From Argopecten irradians (lineage: Eukaryota; Mollusca; Bivalvia; Pectinida; Pectinidae): a stretch of DNA of 64,000 nucleotides. A program made the position numbers and the translations under genes. Below the pieces are notes generated by a model. The model saw only the letters and a list, made by a program, of their open reading frames with translations, had not been told where the DNA came from and ran no database searches. The stretch spans positions 31,191,540 through 31,255,539 of the forward strand of contig NC_091134.1 in the NCBI RefSeq assembly GCF_041381155.1. The letters run 5' to 3'. Position 1 is the first letter of the stretch. The number at the start of each line of letters is the position of its first letter. Shown piece after piece: positions 35,501 to 46,510 of this stretch.

Positions 35501-37343
35501 AGATCTACATGTTGTAGCGAACAGCACAGACTCACCGACACACACTCACCGACACACAACATGTAAACATTGCGACGTCATCAGAATGCAGAATGTGCAA
35601 AACTGTACATTGTACAACATTGTTTATTTATCATACCCACGGAAGCATTGCTAAAAGAGGTACGGTAGTAACATAAACAATGTAACTTTTCTACATTTGT
35701 ATTTACACACGTACATGTATATGTGTTGAAACCTATTTTGATACCTACATGTTCATCGAACGTACGTTCGGTACTGAAAACACCAAAAGTTTCTGATTTT
35801 GACCATCATAAATTCATCCGCGCGGCTCCAAATTGCGCGTGACATACTCAATCTATCGAGAAATAAAGTTGAGTAGCCTTTGGTAGAAATCAACGGGGTT
35901 TATACTATCAATTCACCACTGACTGTAAATATTAACATAATTTAACCTGTTATGAAGACCACATGGATAAAAAGATCATTTTCAGGTTTGAATGTATTTG
36001 TTTTATTACTGTCACCTGCCTGTAAGACATTTGGAGTTATATTTAGATATGATAAGATGTGGTGTTTGTGTGTGTGTGTATATGTGGTGTGTGTGTGTGT
36101 GTGTGTGTGTGTATGTTTGTCAGCATTGCACACTAAGTCTAACTGTACTTTTTGTTGACAGATGTGAGTTTACCAGCGTTGTTTATGCCATACAAGAGAG
36201 GTACTGTGTTCAACCCTAGGGCTCACCAGTATTTCCACCCTAATGGTAGGTCAATCTGAAATCTTGCGTCATCTGTTAATATCTGCTGTCTTTCTCTATC
36301 ATATCTGCTCCTCCTGAAGGAAAATTAATTATATGTGATGTTAATTGTTTATATTAAGTTTTTGAATGAATTATAGCTCTGTTCTTAAACCTGGTCTATT
36401 TCATTCATGTTTCATAATTATTAAAAAAAAAGAAAAAAAAGTTGTTTCATTAATCTGTGATTCAAAAGTTAATAATACACCATGGTATAATGCTTTACAT
36501 ACAGTAATGTTGTTAATTACAGGATCCAGTGACTTGCGATTGACCCAGCCACCATCTATGATCCAGTTACCTCCCTTGCCTAATAAATCTGTATCCTTTT
36601 TATTAATGTTTTAAAAACCCAACGATTTTCATCTGTTGTTGGTCTCCCAATGCCTGGGATGTTTTGAACTCATTTACTCCTAAAACCACATTTAAGCTAT
36701 TCTAAATCAAAGATTAGATCAGTCCATGATGAAATTCTAGGGGTGAATGAGACTGACCTTGGATTTTACCATGTTAATCAGATCTCATTCAACAATATAA
36801 AAAATAATCAATTAAATTATCAAAATCTTTTATTTTTATTATTCATGTTATTTTCTAATGATTGTATTTGACAAAACTAAAACTAATGGACATTTGAAAA
36901 ATAACATTTCTATGTCCTGAATGACATTTTGAGAATTATCCCTAGAATTGATTTTCTGTTGCAATGTAGTACATCCACCGCAATATTTACTATAGAATGA
37001 GACTTGTCGTGTACTGATATTTTCTTGTTTCATTTCATCAACATTATCCATCCATGTGAAACACAGTTGATAATTTCCTTAACTCTAATCACAGAAAATG
37101 TCAGTATTAAATCTTTTTGAGCTGAGTCGGAACTTCAATCGTGGCCAGGCATGGTTAATGGAGAAATACATCCAACAACAAGAGCCAGCTGAGAATACGA
37201 GGGGAATGGTCCCAATTACACCAGCTCCCACCGCCGACAAAACAGGGTCAATGGACGATCAACACCAACCTGATATTAGTACCACACAGGTCAGTAATGT
37301 AGGTACGAGTAACCCGGAACGGGAGGCTGACCTTGAAATGTGA
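20516..37343 (+). CDS. Unnamed 21-exon gene, 1003-aa acidic / coiled-coil / Pro- and Gln-rich protein
   Basis: I do not recognise this gene. Coding exons by splice motif and phase: 20516-20525, 21883-21947, 22476-22610, 22991-23082, 23640-23808, 24295-24425, 25223-25349, 25698-25856, 26376-26573, 26942-27005, 29157-29205, 29764-29926, 30240-30564, 30956-31218, 31750-31829, 32644-32943, 33162-33282, 34003-34162, 36162-36245, 36523-36590 and 37095-37343 (TGA). The sum is 3012 nt with no internal stop. Layout by residue: acidic/Ser start; helical block with MKDEMLK and WEKLFAKIM (about 71-200); Glu-rich region (210-296); a folded-looking block WTHEPQYDNFLFMRVFTPTG (297-362); FEEISFEIPEEIPDGVW (from 400); KEPTPPPP repeats (about 605-648); coiled coil (651-700); a CAA/CAG-mixed Gln tract (about 700-735); RPARPSRP segment; charged helix FLDRLAWFEEESNKHKEE (818-871); conserved-looking LFMPYKRGTVFNPRAHQYF. 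No signal peptide or membrane segment is seen. The start of exon 4 is uncertain. Confidence 0.8.
20951..21314 (+). mobile_element. MITE family 1, copy 3
   Basis: It starts TTAAAGATGCTTCACCGCCG and ends GCGATGGAGCATCTTTAA, 364 bp, inside intron 1 of the unnamed gene in the same orientation as the copy at 138. Confidence 0.85.
27489..27500 (+). other. Candidate 12-nt cassette microexon in the unnamed gene
   Basis: AAACAGAACCAG is flanked by TTTTGATTTGCAG on the left and GTACATG on the right, inside the intron between exons ending at 27005 and starting at 29157. Its 12 nt keep phase 1, adding four residues (ETEP) without disturbing frame. It is based on splice motifs only. Confidence 0.35.
28440..28840. 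repeat. Probable dispersed repeat in an intron of the unnamed gene
   Basis: G-rich GAGTGGGGGTCGGGAG, CTATCCGTCTGTCCATCT and TTTGACCTTTGACCT tracts resemble those of other (GACG)/TGACCT-containing repeats in this window. Boundaries are not clear. Confidence 0.3.
32250..32460. mobile_element. Small foldback element with TIR TTAGGGTTAC
   Basis: TTAGGGTTAC near 32262 and GTAACCCTAA near 32443 are inverted. Homopolymer T and A runs of more than 12 lie symmetrically inside. It sits in the intron before exon 16 of the unnamed gene. Confidence 0.4.
33678..34017 (+). repeat. 52-bp tandem array carrying the 3' splice site of exon 18 of the unnamed gene
   Basis: The unit TTCTTGCCAGTTCCTTGACC...TATTGAATGTATTGTGTCTGA repeats with exact 52-bp spacing; the AG of each copy ends at 33742, 33794, 33846, 33898, 33950 and 34002. 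Only the last AG is followed by the true exon (TTCCTTGACCGTCTGGCCTG). The first 15 exon bases are present in every copy. A diverged copy occupies about 33678-33730 and a trace of another lies before it. Confidence 0.95.
34450..35949. mobile_element. 1.5-kb insertion with a 47-bp-arm palindrome and 17-bp flanking direct repeat
   Basis: TTAACATAATTTAACCT occurs at about 34433-34449 and again at about 35932-35949. Just inside the left repeat, perfect 47-nt inverted arms occupy 34454-34500 and 34530-34576 around a second palindrome, ATGGACCGC-GAA-GCGGTCCAT. Near the right end (about 35851-35885) a diverged arm copy (TCTATCGAGAAATAAAGTTG) recurs. No ORF of note. It lies in the intron between exons 18 and 19. 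Confidence 0.6.
36061..36119 (+). repeat. (GT)n microsatellite before exon 19 of the unnamed gene
   Basis: An almost pure GT run with a few interruptions lies about 40 nt upstream of the acceptor at 36161. Confidence 0.9.
36665..36752 (-). mobile_element. MITE family 2 (about 90 bp), copy a, reverse
   Basis: It is the reverse complement of the family whose ends read CTCATTCACCCCTGAAATTT and GGGTGAATGA. It ends CTAGGGGTGAATGAG on the + strand. The internal match GGACTGATCTAATCTTTGAT is visible on the minus strand. Confidence 0.65.
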
Positions 37344-37690
37344 AACGATTAAACCCGAAACGAGAGGCTGGCCTTGAAAATGTGAAACAATGAAACCCGG
37401 AACGGATGGCTGACCTTGAAATGTGAAACGATTAAACCCGGAATGGGAGGCTGAATTCGAACTGTGAAACAATGAAACCAGAACGGGAGGCTGATGTCAA
37501 AATGTGAAATAATTAATCTAAAAGGAGAGGCAAACTTTGAGATGTGAAACAAATAAAATCAGAACCTGAGGCTGACATTGAAATGTGAAAAAATTGCACA
37601 TACATGGAAGGCTAATCTCAAAATGTGAAAAGCTTCAGTATAGATAACCAGTATTAAGGGTGAGAGACTTTTGACCATGAAATGTGAAAA
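37303..37690 (+). repeat. Tandem array of about 41 bp overlapping the stop codon of the unnamed gene
   Basis: Units of the form ACCCGGAACGGGAGGCTGAC plus CTTGAAATGTGAAACRATTAA repeat about nine times with decay to the right. The first unit encodes the last residues (NPEREADLEM) and the TGA at 37341-37343. Confidence 0.85.
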
Positions 37691-38031
37691 ATACATAACT
37701 CTGACCTTGAAAGATGAATATGGCCAAATCTAAGGTAATCTAGGAAATGTTGAATTAATTATTTTCCAGGAGTATGATTTTTTCTGTTATGGCAGTGCTG
37801 ATCAATAAACTGAAAATTATAACTGTATAATATATCTGCATTTAAAATAACATCTCAATTTAATTTGTTTTATCTAAATGATGTTGTTTTATCTAAATGA
37901 TGTTGTTTTATCTAAATGATGTTGTTTTATCTACACTTTATTGGTCATGTTTAGAAATAAAGCGGTAGTGCAAACATTCTCCCAAAACAACAATAATATT
38001 TGTTTAAAGATAAATTTTCTGCTGCATCCTT

Positions 38032-38404
38032 CCTGTAGACATCCTTGATACTCCAGGGGTTCCGATCACTTACGATCTCTACACCCCTGGACTATCTAAT
38101 AGTAAAACTGGAGGCAACAGAACAGAACAGGTAATTTAGTCATTTGATGTACATCAATAGAGCTGTGTAACAGTACACTGTGGTTGACTGAGACTGGTAC
38201 CAGACATCTATCTGTCATAATGTCTAAGTCTGGTGTCAGGGGCAAGGTGTCGCTCTCTCTGTAGACTTCAAAGGAAATATTTGTTAGCCTGTGATTGGTC
38301 ACATGTTTTCTGCTGAACTGCCTTCAATTTCACTATGAGATAGTCCAGGAGTATAGATTGTAAATGATGGGAACCCCTGGAGTATCAAGGACGTCCTGTA
38401 GATT
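38032..38404. mobile_element. Foldback element downstream of the unnamed gene
   Basis: CCTTGATACTCCAGGGGTTC (from 38043) is perfectly complementary to a stretch ending near 38390. Similarity extends over about 105 bp on each arm around a loop of about 160 bp. Confidence 0.75.
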
Positions 38405-39399
38405 GTATGAAGATAGGTTAATCCTGTCGCTATATAATTACGAGTGTCGGAAATACGTTTGTGGACGTCTCTACTTTGATCCTATATATGCTGTAATGTA
38501 TTTATTGTATGGGAAAGACAAGTGTGTATGCAATTTTGTCAGATTTGGGGTATAAAAGCAGATCTGTGATAACATTTGTGACCTTACCTACCACAGTGTA
38601 TTGACTATTTCTATAGTTTTACCAAATTAGTATAGCTTGTACTGCTACATCAGGGGAAGAGGGGGGTTGTTCTGCAATGGAAATAAATTTGATTGGAATG
38701 TGAAACCTGAACAAAACTTTTGTTTTTTAAGAGTGCTACAAATCATGTACTTTGATCTGATTCTAAATATAGCTGAAAATTTTTTTGTGGGGTAATCTGA
38801 TGATATATTTGTGATGTTTTTGCAGGACATTTTTGTTGTGACAAAACTTTATCCATGAAATAATATGCAATGGTTAAACTATTTAACCAGAACTGAAAAC
38901 CCTATAGGAATTTTTTTTTAGTTTTTCACAAAAATAACTAACTGTACAGCATGCAATCTTGTAACAATGGATATTAGATGAAGATAATTTTGTGGAATGT
39001 TTTCATGTGCAATACTATTCACGTGATATTCTTCTTAATCTGAAACACTAAACAAAACCTGTCCTTATTGCATAATGATGAAGATTCTCCAAGAGAGAAT
39101 AAAGAATGGTTTGTAAGTTTGCTGTAGGTCTTATACATGATGTAAATAGTAGATCTGATTGTACATATTTGTTCATAAGATAGATAGGTAAACACTCTGT
39201 TAATTAATTTGTAAATAATTATGATATATATTGTATGAATCATTGAAACTTAAAAGATAAATTGAAACAAGACAAATGCTAGTGTTTGTTATGTTGAATT
39301 ATCACATCCTCCAATATATATAGGATTTTAAATTAAAAGATACTTTATATCACATGATAATACCGATGAACATTTCAAAGAATTCCAATGCAAAAATCC

Positions 39400-40030
39400 A
39401 GTGGAGACAGCCATTTTGTCACATTGTTCCTGAATCCTTCATTGTTTCTATATTGACGTCACAATAAGTTTCCTGCCTACATGTATGTCACAGCCAACAA
39501 AAATCGCTCCAGGATAAATTTCAACTTGTGACATATACAATATTTGTCATATTATACAGGCAAAGTCACTTGATATCAGGCAGGTTAAGTGATGAATATA
39601 GAATCTTAAATTAGTATTCATTTCATATGAGATTTTATTAAACAGGTCTAATTCTTATTTTTGCGAGCCTTGGCAAGCAAAGATTATAACTTCAAGATGA
39701 GTTTCATAATGTCTTAAATGAAATGAGCACAAATTTAAGATTCTTTTTATCACATAACTGCAAAAACCTACATTATGAAAAATCTTGTGTAAAAATGTTT
39801 TGCGAAACCCCAGCGAGGATCACCATTTTCCCCCGCCATCTTTGAAATCCTGACATAATTTTTCCTGATGTAATTTTATTGTTTCTGTCATGACGTAACA
39901 ATGAATTTCCAGCCAATGAAAATTTCTCCAGGTCATATTACACTTGTTACATATCCAAAAATATTACACGAGCAAAATCACAGAATATCAGGCAGGTTCA
40001 GTGATAAATGATCCTCAGATATATGTGACA
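39400..40030. repeat. Two diverged direct copies of a 220-bp segment
   Basis: Blocks at about 39400-39600 and 39815-40010 share ATTGTTTCT..TGACGTMACAAT, TTTCCWGCC..., AATTTCTCCAGG, ACTTGTKACATATMCAA and ATATCAGGCAGGTT in the same order. They are non-coding. Confidence 0.6.
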
Positions 40031-40140
40031 GATCATTTACATCTGTTGGGAGTTGTCTCCTTTTATCTTCAGCCAAGCCCAGACACCTTAAAGACAAATG
40101 TAGATTTTGAAATCTGCCAGTCCTTAGTAATACTATTGAA

Positions 40141-41587
40141 GACAAGGGCCCAGAGGGCCTGTATCGCTCACCTGGTTTGTAATGCCAAATAATTTTCTGA
40201 ATACAGGTTCATTGTTTCTTTTCTGAAGGAATTTTAATATTAACCTCTAAATCCCCTATTGGGCCCCACCCCTCCTGCCCCCTGGGGGTCAGAGCCAAAA
40301 TTTATACAATTTCTGTTCCCCTTCCAAAAGGATGTTTCTGGCCAAATTTGGTTACAATCATGCAGAACTCTATGAGAAGTAGCGATTTAAAGGATTTATC
40401 TCTATTTCCCCTATTGGGCCCCACCTCTCCTACCCCAGGGATCAGAGCCAAAATTTATACAAGTTCTGTTCCTCTTCCCCAAGGATGTTTGTGGCCAAAT
40501 TTGGTTACAATCCATGCAGAACTCTAGGACAAGTAGCGATTGATAGAGTTTACCTCTATTTTCCCTATTGGGCCCCGCCCCTCCTGCCCCCTGAGGGTCA
40601 GAGCCAAAAATTTATACAAGTTCTGTTCTCCTACCCCCAAGGATGTTTGTGGCCAAATTTAGTTACAATCCATACAAAACTCTAGGACAATTAAGTAGCA
40701 ATTTATAGAATTTACCTATAATTCCCCTATTGGGCCCCGCCCCTCCTGCCCGGGGACCAGAGCCAAAATTTATACAAACTCAGTTCTTATTCTCCCAAGG
40801 ATATTTCTGGCCAAATTTGGTTACATTCCATGCAGAACTCTATGACTAGTAGCGAATTAAAGGATTTACCTCTATTTCCCCTATTGGGCCCCACACCTCC
40901 AGTCCCCAGGGGGCCAGAGCCAAAATTTATACAAGTTCTGTTCCCCTTCCCCCAAGGATGTTTGTGGCCAAATTTGGTTACAATCCATGTAGAACTCTAT
41001 GACAAGTAGCGATTTAAAGGATTTACCTCTATTTCCCCTATTGGGCCCCGCCCCTCCTGCCCCCGGGGGGTCAGAGCCAAAATTTATACAAGTTCTGTTC
41101 CCCTTCCCCCAAGGATGTTTGTGGCAAAATTTAGTTACAATCCATGTAGAACTCTATGACTAGTAGCGATTTAAAGGATTTACCTATATTTCCCCTATTG
41201 GGCCCCGCCCCTCCTGCCCCCGGGGGTGTCAGAGCCAAAATTTTTACAAATTCTGTTCCCCTTCCCCCAAGGATGTTTGTGGCAAAATTTGGTTACAATC
41301 CATGAAGAACTCTATGACTAGTAGCGATTTAAAGGATTTACCTCTATTTCCCCCATTGGGCCCCGCCCCTCCTGCCCCCGGGGGGTCAGAGCCAAAATTT
41401 ATACAAGTTCTGTTCCCCTTCCCCCAAGGATGTTTGTGGCAAAATTTAGTTACAATCCATGTAGAACTCTATGACTAGTAGCGGTTGACGGACAGACGGA
41501 CGGACGGACGGACGGACGGACGGACGGACGACGGACGACGGACGACGGACGCCGCGCCATGACAAAGCTCATCAGGTGAGCTAAAAA
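40141..41587. mobile_element. Pearl/Helentron-like non-autonomous element: eight tandem units of about 157 bp plus (ACGG)n
   Basis: Short inverted ends GCTCACCTG (40165) and CAGGTGAGC (41573) enclose about eight direct units. Each has CCCTATTGGGCCCC, GTCAGAGCCAAAATTTATAC, AAGGATGTTTGTGGC and TAGTAGCGATTTAAAGGATT. An (ACGG)n stretch follows at about 41485-41553. The combination of a core tandem repeat, a tetranucleotide microsatellite and short inverted ends fits the bivalve pearl elements now grouped with Helentrons; that family call is from memory. Confidence 0.7.
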
Positions 41588-42439
41588 TCTGTAGGAAGCA
41601 GATACTTGATTAATTGATAAAAATTTATGTACAGCAATGTATATAAAAGTTATCTGCCCAATTATTGCCAGCTGTGGAGTTTAGATGTCTGCCCAATGTA
41701 AGGCTTTAGGTTGATGCATTTTCTTCAGGCTGGCATTCCTATACTTAAATCAGGCTTACTAGATTTACAATTGATCTCCATTTTCCATTGTGTACTTTAT
41801 TCTTTCCTTTAGAGAACCTTCCTAGATGTTGAATTTGTCAGTTTACTATTCCCGAAATGGGCCTATAGGTATAAGGTATATTGAATATGTAAGCACATAA
41901 ACAACAAAGATCAAACATTGACATGTTGATTGTTTATTTGTACAAAACTACCTACTTGTACGATCTATCTAATGATGATGTCATATAAATATTAAATGAC
42001 AATGAACAGTATGTAGTGACTGAGGGCATGGATCAGAACATAAAAAGATTGCAGCACGTCTTCTTACCAAATCAAAATGGAGTTAAAAAAAATAAATATT
42101 CACAAAACACATACAGACACTGCCATGGGATATTACACACAGGCACAGCTAGAAGATGTTTCATATATACACAAGCATCAGATGTATTTACAGTCAAAAG
42201 CTGTATACCTCGTTAACACAGGTAAATGACAGGTGTGTCAAACAAATGTTACTTACACCTGTACCTTACACATGTACCTAGCAAACAATTGCACAGTTCT
42301 GCCAAACAGATGATATATATAAAATATGGTAATCAGCAAATCTACCAAGCAAGTATTTTGTACAAAATGTATACTTTATCATACAAAAGTACATTACAAA
42401 TTTTCCTTACACATTTGGCAGTTATACCTCTTTGATGTA

Positions 42440-42760
42440 TCCATGTGTCATACAAATTATCTCATACAAATATGCAACATCTGTTTGTATGCATATTCCA
42501 TACAAATATATAATATCCATTTGTGTGTATGTTACATACATGCATGTACTATGTTCCAATCAAATGGATAATATCTACTTGCATGGATGTTACATACAAA
42601 TGTGTAATATATTCAATACAAATGTGTAATACATTCAATACAAATGTGTAATATCTATCTGTAGGTATGTATCATACAGATATGTAATATCTGATTGTAG
42701 GTATGTAGCATACAAATGTGTAATACATCTGTGGTGTAAGCTTTCACACAAATGTAGCGA
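42440..42760. repeat. Degenerate tandem array (about 45 bp units)
   Basis: Repeated CATACAAATRTGTAATATCT and TAGGTATGTARCATACA blocks, about seven copies, AT-rich and non-coding. Confidence 0.7.
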
Positions 42761-42896
42761 ATATGTACTACATAATGAATACTGACCATACAATGCAACA
42801 TACATACCAGTGAGAATCTGGATGATACATGAAATTGGTGTAGCACCCTATATATTCATAGACATTTAAGGCAGACAGATGATACAATCACAGGCT

Positions 42897-42985
42897 AACT
42901 CATTCACCCCTGAAATTTTATAATGGACTGGTCTTGTCTTTGATTAAGAAGAGTCTAATAGTGTCTTCATGGGTGAATGAATTAA
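42897..42985 (+). mobile_element. MITE family 2, copy b
   Basis: CTCATTCACCCCTGAAATTT ... CATGGGTGAATGAATT, about 90 bp, nearly palindromic overall. It shares the interior TCTTTGATTAAGAAGAGTC with the other copies. Confidence 0.65.
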
Positions 42986-43394
42986 TGTAACCAAATTCTA
43001 AATTAAAATAGACAATAAGCTGTAAATGCGAAAATTCTGGTTTTATTTCTCTTAGTCAATTTTGAGAGAATGACTGCACCGGAAATCTCACTTGGTCACC
43101 ACAACATTTCGTGGTTATTTAGAGGTCACCAGTAATCCTATGGAATAACTTGTAGAGAAAATAGACTAAAGAGAGGGTAAGATGCAATGCTGACCAAAAC
43201 ATTTTCCTTCATCCACCGCAAAGAAATAGATTCTTTTCATTAAGCAGTTACTTTCTTATATAAGTCAGAATTTGATTTATTGATGACATATTTGTAAATG
43301 AAACACAATTAACTAAGAGTAAATTTAATACTTTGAAAATGACTTCATTTTTACATACAAAATGATAATGTAACAATAATGTCTCTGTGTGAGA

Positions 43395-43560
43395 ATGTGA
43401 CGACTGCCACCAAGGTAGATAAGTTTTTATTACAACTGCCACCAAGGTAGATAACTCTGTATGACAACTACTACCAAGGTAGATAACTCTGTATGACAAC
43501 TGCTACCAAGGTAGAAAACTATTTATGATTACTGTCACAAAGGGTAAATAACTGTGTATG
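43395..43560. repeat. Tandem array of about 37-bp units, five copies
   Basis: Units read ACAACTGCYACCAAGGTAGA plus TAACTCTGTATG, decaying at the right. Confidence 0.8.
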
Positions 43561-44295
43561 ATGAAAGGAATCAAAAAGATTAACTGGGGAAACTGACAAG
43601 ACTGGGATGAATTAACATATGAATGGTGGTATTGGCTGTCTCAAAGACCACTCTACTGTCTTGCATGTAGCTCTGGAGATTTTGTAATATCTAGAATCCA
43701 TAAGGTTAAAGTTCAAAACTAGTAGAGCTATATCTGTTTATGCAGATACCAATATTCTAGCTGAATTTTAATGATGTAACCTTTGAAAGAAAGATAACTA
43801 TAAAAGAAAGGGAGACAAATTTGACAATGAAAGGGAGAAAAAAAGTGTCAACAAAAGGGAGATAATCATATACTTTATAATTACCGTAAAAAACCAATTC
43901 ATGTATATATATAGAAACGACCTGTAAATTTGGTAACCTTTTTTCTTCTTCTTTTCTTAAGAACAGCAAATTGAAATAATTTCGCATAAAACATGTTTAC
44001 TTCAATTACATCACTTCATTACATGAAATTGTTGAATTTTGTTGAGCAAATATTTGTACGAAATTCTGTATATAATATACTAAGATAAACATATCTTTTT
44101 AAAAACTTTTGTTAACATTTAAGTGTTAGTGCTATGACTATCAGAACACATTTTCATAGTAATTAATCATTGACAGGCCAATAAAACCAACAAGTCAGTT
44201 GTTAAAACTTTTTCTCTGAAACTCTTCAACGTCTGATTTTGATTTTTGTTGGCAAGTATATAAATCTTGAAATTGCTGTACACAATTAGCACTTA

Positions 44296-44455
44296 TAAGG
44301 TAAAACCTGTCTATAAGGACCACCCAAGGGACAAGGTAAAGGTGGTCTTTATTGACAAGTGAACTTTACAATGGTCAGTTTAGGCTTTAAAAAGTAGTCT
44401 TATTTAATGGGTAGTCTCTGTTCAGAGGTGGTCACAAAGGCAGGTTTTACTGTGT
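44296..44455. mobile_element. MITE family 3, copy a (TIR near AAAACCTGTCTATAA)
   Basis: GTAAAACCTGTCTATAAGGA at the left and AAAGGCAGGTTTTACTG at the right are imperfect inverted repeats. The interior has GGTGGTCTTTATTGACA. A second copy lies at 51430. Confidence 0.6.
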
Positions 44456-46224
44456 AGCTTAAAAAACTTTTTTGCTTCAATGTAAATTAATCACCTGTCA
44501 TCATTCTATACGAGATATTTGAATCAATCTATGGAAACATGAATAATAATATGCTATCTTTAATTTTGAAGGAAATACACCCAACTTAATTTTCATTGTC
44601 ATTTGTAATGATAATCCAGATGCACTGAAAAAATATAATGTTCACTATCTACTTCTCACAAAATGATTACCCTTAAAATTTATAAAGTTCTAGTTGTCAT
44701 AAAAACTAGAATTAAACCGGTATTGCTTATCAACAACTTGCTCAACTAAGTATTTTCTACTCTACTAACACTGTAAATCTAGTTCTCACAAGCTCTTTGC
44801 TTCTATCACGTTAACATCTACTTCAAAATAAAACTTTGATTGCAAAAATCCAGTTCATTCAGGCTCTTTGATTCTATGGAGATCTGTCATGTATACTCTT
44901 GATTAGAAAAACCCTGAGTTTCAGCACTTACAGAGTATTTAGATCAGTGCATCGTTATCTCTACATTCACTTGAGCTTGTTCAAATACTTTAGTCTACAT
45001 ATTTATCTATTGTGATCACATGATCATGTTTTCCACCAATCCAATTGTGCATGACAAGTCAACATAAGATTTATTTCTCTATGTACTTATAAAGTAATCA
45101 AATAAGATCTTTTGATTAACACAATATTTACACACAATTCTGAGGTGCATGATCGTAGATGACGTTGAGGTAAAAACATCTAAAAAATCTCAGGTTTATT
45201 GGATCTTTACCAATGCAATTTTGCTCTCTTCACAAACATGCATACACTATTTGTGACACATTCTCAATTAAATAATTCATTAATTAAAGTTTATTTGAAT
45301 GAGTTAAGAACACATTGATCACTCATGTCTGTCCACCGGTTTGAGGTAAATATATTATCAAAATTATGTACTTTGTATTAATTAATGATCAAATCATTTC
45401 CTGATGTAAGTACAAGTAATTCATTCAGTTTCTCTCATAAACAGTATTTATTCAAAAATTGTATAATGAGTTGAGATGTTCACATTTGACAAGTGAAAAT
45501 GGTAATACATTCATAATCATCTCAATTACAACTAAATCATAATGCTGGGTCTTCTCTTCTTATCCCAATAAACAGAAGATGTGGAATAAAGAAATTTAAT
45601 TCAGCATCTCTCATACGTTAATTTGTATTTCATTTCATAGATTCGTGATATGGTAAATGTACCAATGGATAATTTTAAATAATGAAAATTTGACAGAAAA
45701 TATTCACTTCAGATGACTCTAGTCAATTTATAGACTTCTCATAAGGTTAATATCTTACTTTATTAACCTCAGAAAAAACCCTGACCTTTATTACCTTGCA
45801 GGTAAATAAGATTATCAAGGTTAGGGAGCAAAACAAGACTAGAATTCAAAAGTTTGATTTGTATTCTGTTCCATTGTTATAAAGACACTTTTAATAACAA
45901 CAACTGTCCTAGTTAAGCACAGGTATGATAACTAATCTTACTCAGGTCATGCACTATTCAAGACCATAAAATAAACAATGACCTTCATATGAAATTGTTA
46001 GAGCAGTTGGTGTATTGAGTAATCTAGCTGCTCTGATGATGAAACACAATGATTTCCCATGAGATTGTAAAAAAACAAAACACTGGCTGTTCAATATGTG
46101 TTCTTTATAAATAACACTGTGTTCAACATGAGCAATATGTTCTGTTATATATGGTCAAGCATTTGATTTCAATGGTTGTTGTGTGAAGCATCTGCAGAAG
46201 GTTTCATCAGAGTCTACTAAAGTG

Positions 46225-46510
46225 AAGTAGTATTGTGTATGGCTGAATCAACTGAAGTAGCGCTATGGTGTACAACTTAGCTCTGTACAAAGCCAACTGA
46301 ATTTGCATTACAATTGTACCGATAAGTGTATAGTTAAGCTAACTGAAGAAGCGTTATGCTGTAGAAGTAAGCTAACAGCAGTATTGCTAGTGTAGTGAGT
46401 CAACTGCAGCAGAGCTATAGTGCACATATAGAGGTAAGCCAACTAAAAAAGTGCTATACTGTTGAGCTTAGTCAACTTCAGTAGCGCTATAGCATACAAC
46501 TTCTTGCTAC
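46225..46510. repeat. Degenerate tandem array of about 50-bp units
   Basis: Repeated CAACTGAAGTAGCGCTATGG-like blocks, about five copies with much drift; further ACAGYAGTATTACA blocks follow at 46690-46760. Confidence 0.55.

Noticed and set aside
38040..38133. An additional exon of the unnamed gene (open, in phase, AG and GT present)
   Set aside because: The sequence is one arm of a foldback element; the model is complete with the stop at 37343.
40485..40685. 66-codon ORF in the pearl-like element
   Set aside because: It falls across tandem non-coding units and the reading frame is not kept from unit to unit.
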